A DNA stretch of 64,000 bases, from NCBI GenBank assembly GCA_025937895.1, contig JAICQL010000013.1:1-64000 (forward strand), read 5' to 3'. The stretch is from Polyangiaceae bacterium. Lineage in GTDB: Bacteria > Myxococcota_A > Polyangia > Polyangiales > Polyangiaceae. Below are positions 1-8,264 of this stretch, piece by piece (position 1 is the stretch's first letter; every line of letters begins with the position of its first letter). Made by a program: the position numbers and the translations under genes. Under the pieces are notes generated by a model, which worked only from the letters and a program-made list of their open reading frames with translations, did no database searches and was not told where the DNA came from.

Positions 1-966
1 CCCGACGACACTGGTGAGCCAGCGCATGGCGAAGCTGGGCACGACGGAGGGCGGCACGGCGGAGGGCGGCACGGCGGAGGGCGGCACGGCGGAGGGCGGC
101 ACGGCGGAGGGCGGCACGGCGGAGGGCGGCACGGCGGAGGGCGGCAGCAGCGGAGCCTCGCCAGACGATGCGACGGCGGAAGCTCCCACTGCGGGACTCA
201 GTGCGGAGAGCGCGGCTCCCCCCGTGGACGAGCCGGGCTGCGGCACCACTCGGCCCTGCTCGATCGCGCTCTTCAGCTCCAGAGTGGCGGGCGCGGGCGC
301 GGCGTCCAGGTGCTGGCGCAGCGCGCTCACGCACTCGCCAAACTGCTCCAGCGCGTCTGCCGCCCTGCCCTGCTCTGCCAGCACCTGCATCAGCAGCCGG
401 TGCGCGGGCTCCAGCGCCGGGTCACTCTCCAGGAGCTGGCGGAGCACGGCGATGCAGCCGGGGGCGTCGCCCCGCTCGCGCTGCCAGGCAGCCAGGCGTA
501 GCGCCACGTCCACGAAGCGCTGGCGCAGCCCCTCGCGGCGCGCGGCCAGCGTGTCGGAATAGGGGTCCTCCGGCAGCAGCGCACCCCGATACAGCTGCAC
601 GGCGCGCAGCAGGTGCTCGGGCTCGGGGTTGCGCGTGGCCTGCTCGAACTCGGCCACGTCGATCCAGACGCCCTCGGCGATGCGCGCCACCCCGCGCTCC
701 AGGGTCACCAGCTCGGCTCCGCAGGTGCGCCGCAGATCGTGCAGGGCGCGATGCAGATTGTTGGCGCCCGCGTCCAGATCTTTGTCCGGCCAGAAGCGAT
801 CGATCAGCTCCTCACGGTGCAGGGAGTGACCCGCTGCCAGGGCCACGGCGGTCAGCACCTCCACCGGCCGCCGCTTGCGCCAGGCGCTGCTGGGGATAGC
901 GCGTTCAGCTACTTCAACGGCGAACCTGCCGAGCAGATGGATGCGGGCAGAGTGCGCGGAAGTCAT
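1..966 (-). CDS. SARP/BTAD-family transcriptional regulator (3' end outside window)
   Basis: The start is ATG at 966. The frame stays open for 322 codons to the left edge, so the C-terminus is missing. Residues 1-95 look like an OmpR-type winged helix of the SARP kind (IHLLGRFAVEV, SSAWRKRRPVEVL, ELIDRFWPDKD, NNLHRALHDLRR). Residues 100-245 look like the helical BTAD domain (LYRGALLPEDPYSDTLAARR, LLESDPALEPAHRLLMQVLA). After a Pro/Ala/Ser linker the protein runs through PPSAV repeats encoded by a 15-bp array. SARP proteins bind direct repeats and activate transcription. What lies after the linker is unknown, so a larger LAL-like regulator is possible. It diverges from the sigma factor at 1194 across about 230 bp. 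Confidence 0.85.
   Translation of the reverse strand, partial: MTSAHSARIHLLGRFAVEVAERAIPSSAWRKRRPVEVLTAVALAAGHSLHREELIDRFWPDKDLDAGANNLHRALHDLRRTCGAELVTLERGVARIAEGVWIDVAEFEQATRNPEPEHLLRAVQLYRGALLPEDPYSDTLAARREGLRQRFVDVALRLAAWQRERGDAPGCIAVLRQLLESDPALEPAHRLLMQVLAEQGRAADALEQFGECVSALRQHLDAAPAPATLELKSAIEQGRVVPQPGSSTGGAALSALSPAVGASAVASSGEAPLLPPSAVPPSAVPPSAVPPSAVPPSAVPPSAVPPSVVPSFAMRWLTSVVG
46..146. repeat. 15-bp in-frame tandem repeat, about 6.7 units
   Basis: Six perfect copies of ggagggcggcacggc plus a partial copy. They lie inside the SARP gene and encode PPSAV on the minus strand, so gain or loss of a unit keeps the reading frame. Confidence 0.95.
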
Positions 967-1193
967 CGGAAACGCTGGAGACTAGAACATTTACCGACGG
1001 CTCGGGGCGCTCAGATGGGGCGCTTGGCAGGGCACGGCCCGCGGCCTCTGCGCGATCCATCAGGCGCCGTGCTGAAGGTCATCAAAATCAATCGTTTCCG
1101 CGCCGGGGGAAGCACGGCTAGACCTTGACACCTCGTAAGGGTGGAACGCCGGCAAGGCGGCCTGGCTGGCCCTGCTGGCGCCGGGAGGCGTCA

Positions 1194-2093
1194 TTGGACA
1201 GTCGAGGAACAGCTCTGCAAGCAGCAACATTGCGACCGCTTTCAGTCTACTGCAAGCGCCGCGGGGCGTACGAACGAGCGCGCGACGAATGGCCGGAGCT
1301 CCGCCTGAGCTTCGAGCAGTTCGAGCAACACCTGCTGGCGCTGGGCCATGCTGGCGATCAGCCGCGTGAAGCGGGCTCGCTGTACCTGTGTCTGGCCTGC
1401 GCCCTGGGCTTGCCCGCCGCACACGCGGCGCTGGAAGCGCTGTATTTCCCCTGGCTGCGCAAGGAGCTGTGCTGCATCGACCCGGATCTGGCGGACGAGA
1501 TGCTGCAACAGGTGCGCAGCCGCCTGCTGGTCGGGCCTGCGCCGAAAATCGGGCTGTATCGCGGCGAGGGCTCGCTCGCCAGCTGGCTGCGCGCAGTGGC
1601 GCTGAACGTCGCCCGTGATCAGCTGCGCGCCGACCGCGCCGCGCGCGCGCGGCGCACGGCGCTGGCCAGTGCCGTGCAGGAGCCAGGCACGGCCATGCGC
1701 CCCTGGCTGGAGGCGCCGGATGAGCTGGCTTTTCGTGCTCAGCGGGTACAGCTCTGCGAGCAGGCGCTGACCCGGGCCGTCGGCGCGCTGAGCGTTGCGG
1801 AGCGCAGCCTGCTCCACAATCACTTCGTGCTGAGCCTGAGCATCGACGTGCTCGGGCCGATGTACGGGGTGAACCGCGCCACGGCGGCGCGGCGCATCCA
1901 GCGCGCGCTGCGGGTGCTGCAGCGGCGCTTCTGGCGGGAGCTGGAGCTGGAGTTGGGCAGCCTGGAGCAGGGCGAGGCCAGCGAGTTGCTGCGCGCCACC
2001 GCGCGACAGCTCTATTGCAACGTGGAGGACTTGCTGCTCCACGAGCCGGGGGCGCACGGCTGCAGCCCGGGCATGTTCACTTCATCTCCTTGA
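1194..2093 (+). CDS. sigma-70-family / sigma-like regulator of myxobacterial type
   Basis: The open frame begins at TTG 1125. I prefer TTG 1194 because GGGAGG lies 5 nt upstream, giving 299 aa; TTG 1230 is another option. The core resembles short sigma factors: a region-2-like stretch (LYRGEGSLASWLRAVALNVARD) followed by a region-4-like helix-turn-helix (LSVAERSLLHNHFVLSLSIDVLGPMYGVNRATAARRIQRA, quoted here only by its ends LSVAERSLL and ATAARRIQRA). This type often accompanies Ser/Thr kinases in Sorangium relatives, but none is adjacent here. The 3' end overlaps the convergent LysR gene by 17 bp. The family assignment is fairly safe; promoter specificity cannot be read. Confidence 0.75.
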   Translation: MDSRGTALQAATLRPLSVYCKRRGAYERARDEWPELRLSFEQFEQHLLALGHAGDQPREAGSLYLCLACALGLPAAHAALEALYFPWLRKELCCIDPDLADEMLQQVRSRLLVGPAPKIGLYRGEGSLASWLRAVALNVARDQLRADRAARARRTALASAVQEPGTAMRPWLEAPDELAFRAQRVQLCEQALTRAVGALSVAERSLLHNHFVLSLSIDVLGPMYGVNRATAARRIQRALRVLQRRFWRELELELGSLEQGEASELLRATARQLYCNVEDLLLHEPGAHGCSPGMFTSSP

Positions 2094-2988
2094 ACCAGGA
2101 GATGACCTGCTGCACGCGGCGAATGGGCACGCTGTCCTTGATCTGAGCGATGTAGATGCCGTTGGTCAGCGGAGCCGCTTCACCCTGGTACTCGTGCAGG
2201 GCGCCTGACTCCAGGTGCGCTGCCACGCAGTGCCGCGGGAAGACGCCGCAGCCAAGGCCGCCCCGCACCATCGTCACCGCGCCCTCGATCGCGTTGATGC
2301 GGCCCGAGTGCACGAGCGAGTAGTAGTCGCGCGTCTCGTCCGGGAGATAGTGCCGGATCCAGGCGTTGTAGTAGACGTCGCAACCGGGATAATCGACGGT
2401 GTTGATGCGAAACAGATCTTCCGGCGCGAGCGAGCGCATCGCCTTCGGATCGGAGGAGGTGAGAATGTACTCCTCGTCGCAGAAGTGCTCGAACTGCAGC
2501 GAAGGGTGCTCGGGGCGCTGAGTGACGAAGCCGAAATGCACTTCGTTCCTCAAGATCAGCTCGACTACCTCCGGCGAGGACCTGATCTGGACGTGGAGGC
2601 GGATGTTCTTCTGGGCGCGGCGCCGCTCGAGCAGCAGGCTGAAGTGCGGCGACATCAGGCAGCTGGGGGGCATGGCATACGCCACCTCACCCGAAAGCCC
2701 CCGCTCCTCATTGCGAATGGACTCCACGAACTCGTTCCAGATGGAGTGTTGCTCGCGGATGTAGCGCAGCAGCGCGCCGCCCGCCTCGGTCAAGATGACG
2801 TGCCGGGCTACCCGCTTGAACAGCTGCACCTGCAGCTGCTCTTCCAGCCGGGCGATGTGCTGGCTGACGCCCGATTGCGTCATGTGGGCGCGCTTCGCTG
2901 CCTGGGTGAAGTTCAGCAGCTCCGCCGCTGCCACGAACGCCGGGAAGAGCTTGGGATCAATGGTGGTGAATACATCCGGCGCAGGCAC
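2077..2988 (-). CDS. LysR-family transcriptional regulator
   Basis: The start is GTG 2988 and the product is 303 aa, the usual LysR length. The N-terminal winged helix is clear (LLNFTQAAKRAHMTQSGVSQ, then HIARLEEQLQVQLFKR). A substrate-binding domain of periplasmic-binding fold follows from about residue 90. The gene starts 17 nt after the stop of the 813-aa protein gene on the same strand, so it is probably the last gene of that operon rather than the usual divergently placed LysR. The effector is unknown. The 3' end overlaps the sigma-factor gene. Confidence 0.93.
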   Translation of the reverse strand: MPAPDVFTTIDPKLFPAFVAAAELLNFTQAAKRAHMTQSGVSQHIARLEEQLQVQLFKRVARHVILTEAGGALLRYIREQHSIWNEFVESIRNEERGLSGEVAYAMPPSCLMSPHFSLLLERRRAQKNIRLHVQIRSSPEVVELILRNEVHFGFVTQRPEHPSLQFEHFCDEEYILTSSDPKAMRSLAPEDLFRINTVDYPGCDVYYNAWIRHYLPDETRDYYSLVHSGRINAIEGAVTMVRGGLGCGVFPRHCVAAHLESGALHEYQGEAAPLTNGIYIAQIKDSVPIRRVQQVISWFKEMK

Positions 2989-3005
2989 TCCGTCCCCTCA
3001 TGCGC

Positions 3006-5447
3006 TCAGGCAGGCTCCAGTCGAGGGAAAATCATATTCAGGGTGGTTCCGGGTTGCAATGGCACAGGCGGCTCGGGGTCGGGCGCCGGTTCTGGCGCCA
3101 GGGCGTGATCGGTGGAAACGGACTGGAAAACCAAGTCCATGCCGTCCTCCTGCCGAATGGGTGGAATGGGTGGAATGGGTGGAATGGCAGGGGGCTCGGA
3201 CAGTGCAGCACCTTCCGCCGCGCCAGCGAGGAGCGCCGCGCGCTCAAAGAGCGCCCAGCGAAAGAAGTAGTGGCCCTCCCGGACGAAGATGTAGCCGCGC
3301 AATGAGGCCGGCGCGTCTGCCCGGATGCCCTCGAGGACGGCTGGAAGCTCGCTCTCTCTGCCGGGCGCGATGCGGAAGACGCGCAGCTCGGTCGTGCCCG
3401 CCTGCCAGTCCGCGGGTAGGTCGAGCAGCGAGCAGGGCGCGCGCTCTTTCACCTGCTCTTGCCGCTCTGGCCGCCAGGGCGCCGCAAACGCCGAGGATGA
3501 CCCGGGGAACTGAAAGATGGAGCCGTGCATTGCCGCGTACCGGCCGCCGGTCGGGGTCTTCCTCGCGTCTTCGTATGCGCGCCGGGAGCGATAGAAGACC
3601 AGCGCCACCTCCGACGGCAGGTCCGCACCCAAATCGCCGGGCGGTGTTTCGCCGCGGGATGTTTCGCCCGGGCGTGCTTCGCCGGGGCGTGCTTCGCCCG
3701 GGCGTGCGTCACCCGGCAGCAGCTCAGCCGGCAGCAGCGTTGGCAAATACGCCACCAGCTGGAGCGGCGCCATCATGCGCACCGTGGCCGGCACGAACAC
3801 CCGCTGCAGCTCTTCCACGAATTGCTGCTGCGTGATGTCCGCGCGGCGGCGCCCCAGCCAGACGCGCACCGCAGTGAGCGGGCCCGTTGCTGGAGCCTCC
3901 TTGCCCAGCAAGCGCGCCAGGCGCAGCGTGGCCTCGTTGGAGGCGACGGCGCCAGACACCCCCGCCCCCGGCTGGTGCTCATAGGCGCAGCCGCCGGGCA
4001 AGCTCCAGGTCGTGCAGAAGCGGCAGCCGCCGGGCGCGCGCCCCAGCCGCTGCCCGTCGAACGACAGGTTTCCACGCTGGATCTCCTCGAACAGCGCGCC
4101 AGCGAGCATGCTCACCGGATCCATGAAGCGCGGCGCCAGGGCAGCGCGCGCGGGCTCGCTCAGCGGAGCGGAGGGCGAGCGGGGATCGAGCCTGAGCAGC
4201 ACCCCCGTGGTTTCACCGTCCGTGACCACCCAGCTCAGGTGAGGCGCCAGCCGCCGTGCGTCCTCCGCATGCTCCCGCTCGAAGTCGCGCCACGCGAACA
4301 GGGTCATGCGCACCCCTGGCTCGTAGTTGTCCGAGTAAGAGAAGTGGGGCGCGCACAAAATCCGCGCATGCAGCGAGACGCCCTCGTCCTCGAGATCGAG
4401 GTAGGTAGCGCGCGACGTCGTCTCGCTCAGCAACTGGAACGCGTCGCGGGCCTTCCACGCCGCCAGCCAGGGCAGCGCAGGCGCGTGATCCGCGAACATC
4501 GAGAGCGCAGAGTTGCCGACGAAGAGCAGTACGCTCGGCTGGCTCTGCAACACCTGGCGCAGCGCGAAGCGCCGGTCGCCTGCGCAGTTCTGGCTGATGC
4601 GCCGGGTAGGAATGTCGAAGCTCTTCCGCGACCATCCGGGGGAAGCGCAGGCGATCATGTCACCTTGCGAGACGTCTTCACCGATGCGCAAGCTGGGCTC
4701 GCTGCAGCCGAGCCGCGCCTCCAGCGCCCGCAGCACGGGCTCAAAACGCTGGTAGTACCCCACCGGCACGGCGTTGAGAGCCAGCCCCGCCTCCCCATCG
4801 GAGCCCTGCGCCGCGCTCGCGTCGAGAAAGCCCGCGAGCGGCTCACCCTGCTGAAATGGCGCGCCTCTCCGCGCCAGGACGACGGGCAGGCGATCGGCCG
4901 CCCACGCGAGCTCCAAGGAGGTAACCGCGCCGCCCTCCAGCTCCAGCTCGATCTGCAGCCAGCGATGCGAGTCACTGCGCACGACAGCCCGCGTCTTGCC
5001 CGCGGCAGGAGCGAGCAGACGCCCTTCGGGCAGCAGCGGCTGGGCCTGGGCCGACACCTCCTGCGTGACGCCTCGGTGGCGATAGTAGTAGGCGTAGTGC
5101 GCCTCAGTCGCGAAGCTGGGATAGGTGTAGCGCGCGGCTTCCGGGGTGGCGAAGAAGCCGCCCATGTTGGGGTTGATGCCCAGGGTCATGATCGGCGCCT
5201 TGCGACAGCCGTGCAACACCGCCGGCGGGATCTGGCCGGCGCCGCGCCCCTGCGCATCCAGCCATTTCTCTTCGCCGAGCGGCTGCCGCAGCTGCGGCAG
5301 GCGGCGCACCTCTGCCGGAAAGGGCGTGGCGAAGTCGAACGTCGGGAACGGCCCGTACGGCGGGATAGGTCCCCAGAACCAGCTGCACGCGCGGCAGCTG
5401 CGCGTCTCGCGCACCAGCGCCACCTCGGTTGCTTCGCTCGCCGTCAC
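3006..5447 (-). CDS. 813-aa protein with uracil-DNA-glycosylase-like signatures
   Basis: A longer open frame reaches 5585, but GTG 5447 overlaps the upstream stop as GTGA and is the likely start. I do not recognise the full-length family. Three spaced motifs recall the UDG superfamily: LGINPNMGGF (about 89-98), a PSVLLFVGNSAL stretch (304-315) and APHFSYS (366-372). A CxxC (C18, C21) and a C267-C288 pair resemble the four-cysteine layout of Fe-S UDGs. About 200 residues separate the first two motifs, which would be a large insertion. A second cysteine cluster (C475, C478, C487) lies further on. The C-terminal third has low-complexity linkers (RPGEA and PPI repeats). Glycosylase activity is an inference only. 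It is translationally coupled to the GDPD-like gene. Confidence 0.5.
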   Translation of the reverse strand: MTASEATEVALVRETRSCRACSWFWGPIPPYGPFPTFDFATPFPAEVRRLPQLRQPLGEEKWLDAQGRGAGQIPPAVLHGCRKAPIMTLGINPNMGGFFATPEAARYTYPSFATEAHYAYYYRHRGVTQEVSAQAQPLLPEGRLLAPAAGKTRAVVRSDSHRWLQIELELEGGAVTSLELAWAADRLPVVLARRGAPFQQGEPLAGFLDASAAQGSDGEAGLALNAVPVGYYQRFEPVLRALEARLGCSEPSLRIGEDVSQGDMIACASPGWSRKSFDIPTRRISQNCAGDRRFALRQVLQSQPSVLLFVGNSALSMFADHAPALPWLAAWKARDAFQLLSETTSRATYLDLEDEGVSLHARILCAPHFSYSDNYEPGVRMTLFAWRDFEREHAEDARRLAPHLSWVVTDGETTGVLLRLDPRSPSAPLSEPARAALAPRFMDPVSMLAGALFEEIQRGNLSFDGQRLGRAPGGCRFCTTWSLPGGCAYEHQPGAGVSGAVASNEATLRLARLLGKEAPATGPLTAVRVWLGRRRADITQQQFVEELQRVFVPATVRMMAPLQLVAYLPTLLPAELLPGDARPGEARPGEARPGETSRGETPPGDLGADLPSEVALVFYRSRRAYEDARKTPTGGRYAAMHGSIFQFPGSSSAFAAPWRPERQEQVKERAPCSLLDLPADWQAGTTELRVFRIAPGRESELPAVLEGIRADAPASLRGYIFVREGHYFFRWALFERAALLAGAAEGAALSEPPAIPPIPPIPPIRQEDGMDLVFQSVSTDHALAPEPAPDPEPPVPLQPGTTLNMIFPRLEPA
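3155..3190. repeat. 9-bp in-frame tandem repeat
   Basis: About four copies of gaatgggtg. They encode the IPPIPPI stretch near the C-terminus of the 813-aa protein on the minus strand. Confidence 0.9.
3646..3720. repeat. 15-bp in-frame imperfect tandem repeat
   Basis: Four to five diverged copies of gcttcgcccgggcgt. They encode an ARPGE-type linker in the 813-aa protein on the minus strand. Confidence 0.85.
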
Positions 5448-7003
5448 GGTTGCCTCAGCTCGAAGGAGTGAAACAGCACCTCGTTCGCCGGCAACTCCTG
5501 CAGGGCACCCTTGTGCCAGTGCTTGGCCGCGAGCCGTAGAAAGACCTCCCCGGGCATCGCCGCCACGCTGGCGGCGCCGCTGCACACCCAGTGGCCGCCG
5601 CTGGTCTCGTCGGCGTAGTAGCTGGCGAACGCGGCACCCGTACGCACCAGCCGCAGCGCGCCGCTGGCGCGCGCTTTGCCAGAGCCCACGTCGCGGGTGT
5701 ACTGATTGAACATGTTCGCCGAGGCGTGCGACCAGTCCGCCAGGATGCGGGTCAGGTTGCTGGAGTTGTTCCAGCCGAAGCGATAGCCGTCGTCCTCGTC
5801 GCGCTCGCTGCTGGCGTACGGAGCCGCACCGTGCACGTCAAACACCAGGTTGGGCTCGAGCGCCAGCGTGCTGCCGGTCTGCCAGGAGAGCCGCGGCGGA
5901 TCGATGGCGATCGCTGCCAGCTCAAAGGTGGTGCCCTGGGTCGGGTTGGAGACGGAGAACCCTGCCGTGGCGTCAAAGTCACCGCTGAAGGCCACCCGGG
6001 TGACGGCGCCGCCGCCCGAATACTCTCGCCCCTGGTGGATGTGGATGGCCAGCCCGCGCGGGCTGGCGCTCAGCTCGGTTTCGCCGTTGTTCCGCGAGTA
6101 GCCCGCTGCCCAGTGCTGGGTATCGAGGCGCTCTGCTTGCAGCGAGTCCTGAAACACCACGGCTCGCGGTCGCACCACCGCCAGCGCCGGAAACACGGCC
6201 CCGGTCACCACCGTGACAGGTTGGGCGCTCGGCTCCGTGCTCGAGCCAGCGAGTGCCCCTGCCAGCGAGCCCGCACCCGGGGTGCGCAGGCCTTGCAGCA
6301 GCTTCACCGGGAACGCCAGGCGCCCGGGCGGCGGCAGCAGCCAGCTCGATAGCCCGGCGGCGCTCGCCCTCTGGCACAGCTCCAGCGCCTCGTCTCCGCC
6401 CCCGCTGAGCGCGACCCCGCGCGCGAGCTTGCCCGCGATGGCCTGCGCCAGCGCAGCATTGCGCTCCGCCCCGTCGAGCCGGGCAACCCATTGTATGGTG
6501 CTGGGTATGGTGCTGGGTACGGTGTTGGTTGCGCCAGGCTGCTGCAACAGCTCGAGCGGCAGCTCCACCGCTACTCGCGCGGCCAGACCGAAGCGCTCGA
6601 GCACCTGCGCCACGCGCTCCCGCTGCGCAGGCGAGGCGGCGGCGTCGAGCCGCAGCAACAGCTGGGTCCGCCTGCCGAACGAGCGCAGCACGTCGTCGAG
6701 CAGCGGGTAGCGCAGCGCCGGGCGGTCGCGCGCGGGGGCCCAGGGCGAGGCCACGTCCGCGCTGATGACAGCCCCGCTTTCATCGGTGCTACCGGGCATG
6801 AACCGTCCGCCAGCGTCCACGTCCACGGGCGCTGCCGAGCCGAGCTGCGGAGCTGCGCAGTACAGCTTGCCATCGCTCTCGCGTACGTGGAGCGCCAGGC
6901 CATCCACGCCCGCGGCGAGCGCGGACCAGTAGGCCACCAGTGTATCCTGCGGCGCGCTCAGTGCGTCGCCGCCCAGTGCGAAGATCTTTACCAAGGCCGG
7001 CAC
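5444..7003 (-). CDS. degenerate GDPD-like barrel fused to a lectin-like beta-sandwich
   Basis: The start is GTG 7003 and the product is 519 aa with no signal peptide. The N-terminal half reads like a glycerophosphodiester phosphodiesterase barrel (PQDTLVAYWSALAAGVDGLA, then SDGKLYC; later LLLRLDA, QWVARLD and LPPPGRLAFPV). The expected HRG near the start is LGG, and the E-x-D metal site after GVD is replaced by LALH, so a classical GDPD reaction is unlikely. Residues about 300-519 look like a concanavalin-like or DUF1349-like sandwich (VVFQDSLQAERLDTQHW, FDATAGFSV, LRLVRTGAAFASYYADE). It is the first gene of the minus operon and couples by GTGA to the 813-aa gene. A ligand-sensing or carbohydrate-binding role is plausible. 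Confidence 0.6.
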   Translation of the reverse strand: MPALVKIFALGGDALSAPQDTLVAYWSALAAGVDGLALHVRESDGKLYCAAPQLGSAAPVDVDAGGRFMPGSTDESGAVISADVASPWAPARDRPALRYPLLDDVLRSFGRRTQLLLRLDAAASPAQRERVAQVLERFGLAARVAVELPLELLQQPGATNTVPSTIPSTIQWVARLDGAERNAALAQAIAGKLARGVALSGGGDEALELCQRASAAGLSSWLLPPPGRLAFPVKLLQGLRTPGAGSLAGALAGSSTEPSAQPVTVVTGAVFPALAVVRPRAVVFQDSLQAERLDTQHWAAGYSRNNGETELSASPRGLAIHIHQGREYSGGGAVTRVAFSGDFDATAGFSVSNPTQGTTFELAAIAIDPPRLSWQTGSTLALEPNLVFDVHGAAPYASSERDEDDGYRFGWNNSSNLTRILADWSHASANMFNQYTRDVGSGKARASGALRLVRTGAAFASYYADETSGGHWVCSGAASVAAMPGEVFLRLAAKHWHKGALQELPANEVLFHSFELRQP

Positions 7004-7185
7004 CTCTCCCCGCGCACCCCGAGCAGGGCGCGGCTCAACATTGGGCAGACGTTGGGGGGTACGCTTTGTCGCACGGCATTCGTACGGCTCACCTCTACGA
7101 GCAACCCTCTTGCAACGAACGGCCAGATCATGATGACCTGCAGAGTGAGGTGGTTCGGTGGGCCCCTTGCAAAAGGAGGACTGGC
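7004..7185. promoter_or_regulatory. divergent intergenic region of the MBL-caspase locus
   Basis: The 182 bp separate two outward-facing operons and must hold promoters for both. I see no convincing -35/-10 pair or long dyad. A strong ribosome site (AAAAGGAGGA, 7171-7180) precedes the plus-strand TTG start. Confidence 0.5.
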
Positions 7186-8250
7186 TTGCTCTCCCTGACC
7201 CTGCTCCCCGCTAATGAGGGTGACTGCTTGTGGCTGGAATATGGCGGCGCACGGAAGCGCCGCGTCCTGATCGACTGCGGCCGCAAGAGCACCTACCGCA
7301 CGCTGAGCAAACGCATCGACGAGCTGCCCGCTGATGAGCGCAGCTTCGAGCTGCTCGTGATCAGCCACATCGATCGCGATCACATCGAGGGCGCGCTCGA
7401 GCTGATGGCGGATGAGGAGCTGGACGTCAGCTTTCGCGACATCTGGTTCAATGGCTACAAACACCTCGAGCAAGCGACGGGCGAGTCCTTCGGCGTGGTG
7501 CAGGGAGAGGCGCTGACGGCGTATCTCTCACAGCCCGACGTGCCGTGGAACGAGTGGTTCGCTCGTGGTCCCGTGCTGTGGCAAGAGGGCGAGCCGCTGC
7601 CAGAGGTGACCCTGGCAGGTGGTCTGAAGCTGACGTTGCTCTCCCCCACCCTGCCGAAGCTGGCCAAGCTGGGTAGAGAATGGCTCGAGGTGTGTAAGAA
7701 AGAGGGTCTGGTGCCGGGGCACCCTCCCGAGCCGGAGCCCCCGGGAGAGGAGCGCTTCGGCCCTCCCGACGTGGAGCGGCTCGCCCGGGAAGAGTGGCCG
7801 ATCGACACGGCGGAGGCGAACGGTAGCAGCATCGCCTTCGTGGCGGAGTACGAGGGCAAGCGCGTGCTGTTTGCCGCCGACGCTCATCCCGACGTGCTGG
7901 AGCGGGCGCTCCGGCACCTGACAGGCGACGCCTCGGCCGTTCACTTCGATGCCGTGAAGGTCTCGCACCACGGCAGCGCACACAACACCACGCGCGAGTT
8001 GCTGGAGTTGATCGAGTGCGACACCTGGCTGTTCTCGACCAACGGCTCCTACTTCCATCATCCGTCCGACGTCGCGGTCGCCAAGATCATCAAACACGGC
8101 AACGCCGGCGGCAGGCGCAAGCGGCTGGTCTTCAACTATCGCTCGGATGAGTCGGAGGTCTGGAACACGGCCTCACTCAAGAAAAAGTGGGGCTACGCCA
8201 CCGTCTACCCGCCGGCGGCCACACCCGGCTTGCTCACTCTCCCACTCTAG
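7186..8250 (+). CDS. metallo-beta-lactamase-fold hydrolase (ComEC-like)
   Basis: The frame is open from 6940, but AAAAGGAGGA ends 5 nt before TTG 7186 and homology begins there, giving 354 aa. The metal motif SHIDRDH (H61, D63, D65, H66) is the H-x-D-x-D-H variant typical of ComEC-like MBL proteins. A later aspartate lies in FAADAHPD, and SHHGSAHN supplies further ligands. So the metal site looks intact. Known members hydrolyse nucleic acids, nucleotides or other esters; the substrate here cannot be read. There is no signal peptide, so it is cytoplasmic. The stop is 14 nt before the caspase gene, so the two are almost certainly co-expressed. Confidence 0.9.
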   Translation: MLSLTLLPANEGDCLWLEYGGARKRRVLIDCGRKSTYRTLSKRIDELPADERSFELLVISHIDRDHIEGALELMADEELDVSFRDIWFNGYKHLEQATGESFGVVQGEALTAYLSQPDVPWNEWFARGPVLWQEGEPLPEVTLAGGLKLTLLSPTLPKLAKLGREWLEVCKKEGLVPGHPPEPEPPGEERFGPPDVERLAREEWPIDTAEANGSSIAFVAEYEGKRVLFAADAHPDVLERALRHLTGDASAVHFDAVKVSHHGSAHNTTRELLELIECDTWLFSTNGSYFHHPSDVAVAKIIKHGNAGGRRKRLVFNYRSDESEVWNTASLKKKWGYATVYPPAATPGLLTLPL

Positions 8251-8264
8251 CAGCAGCACCCATC

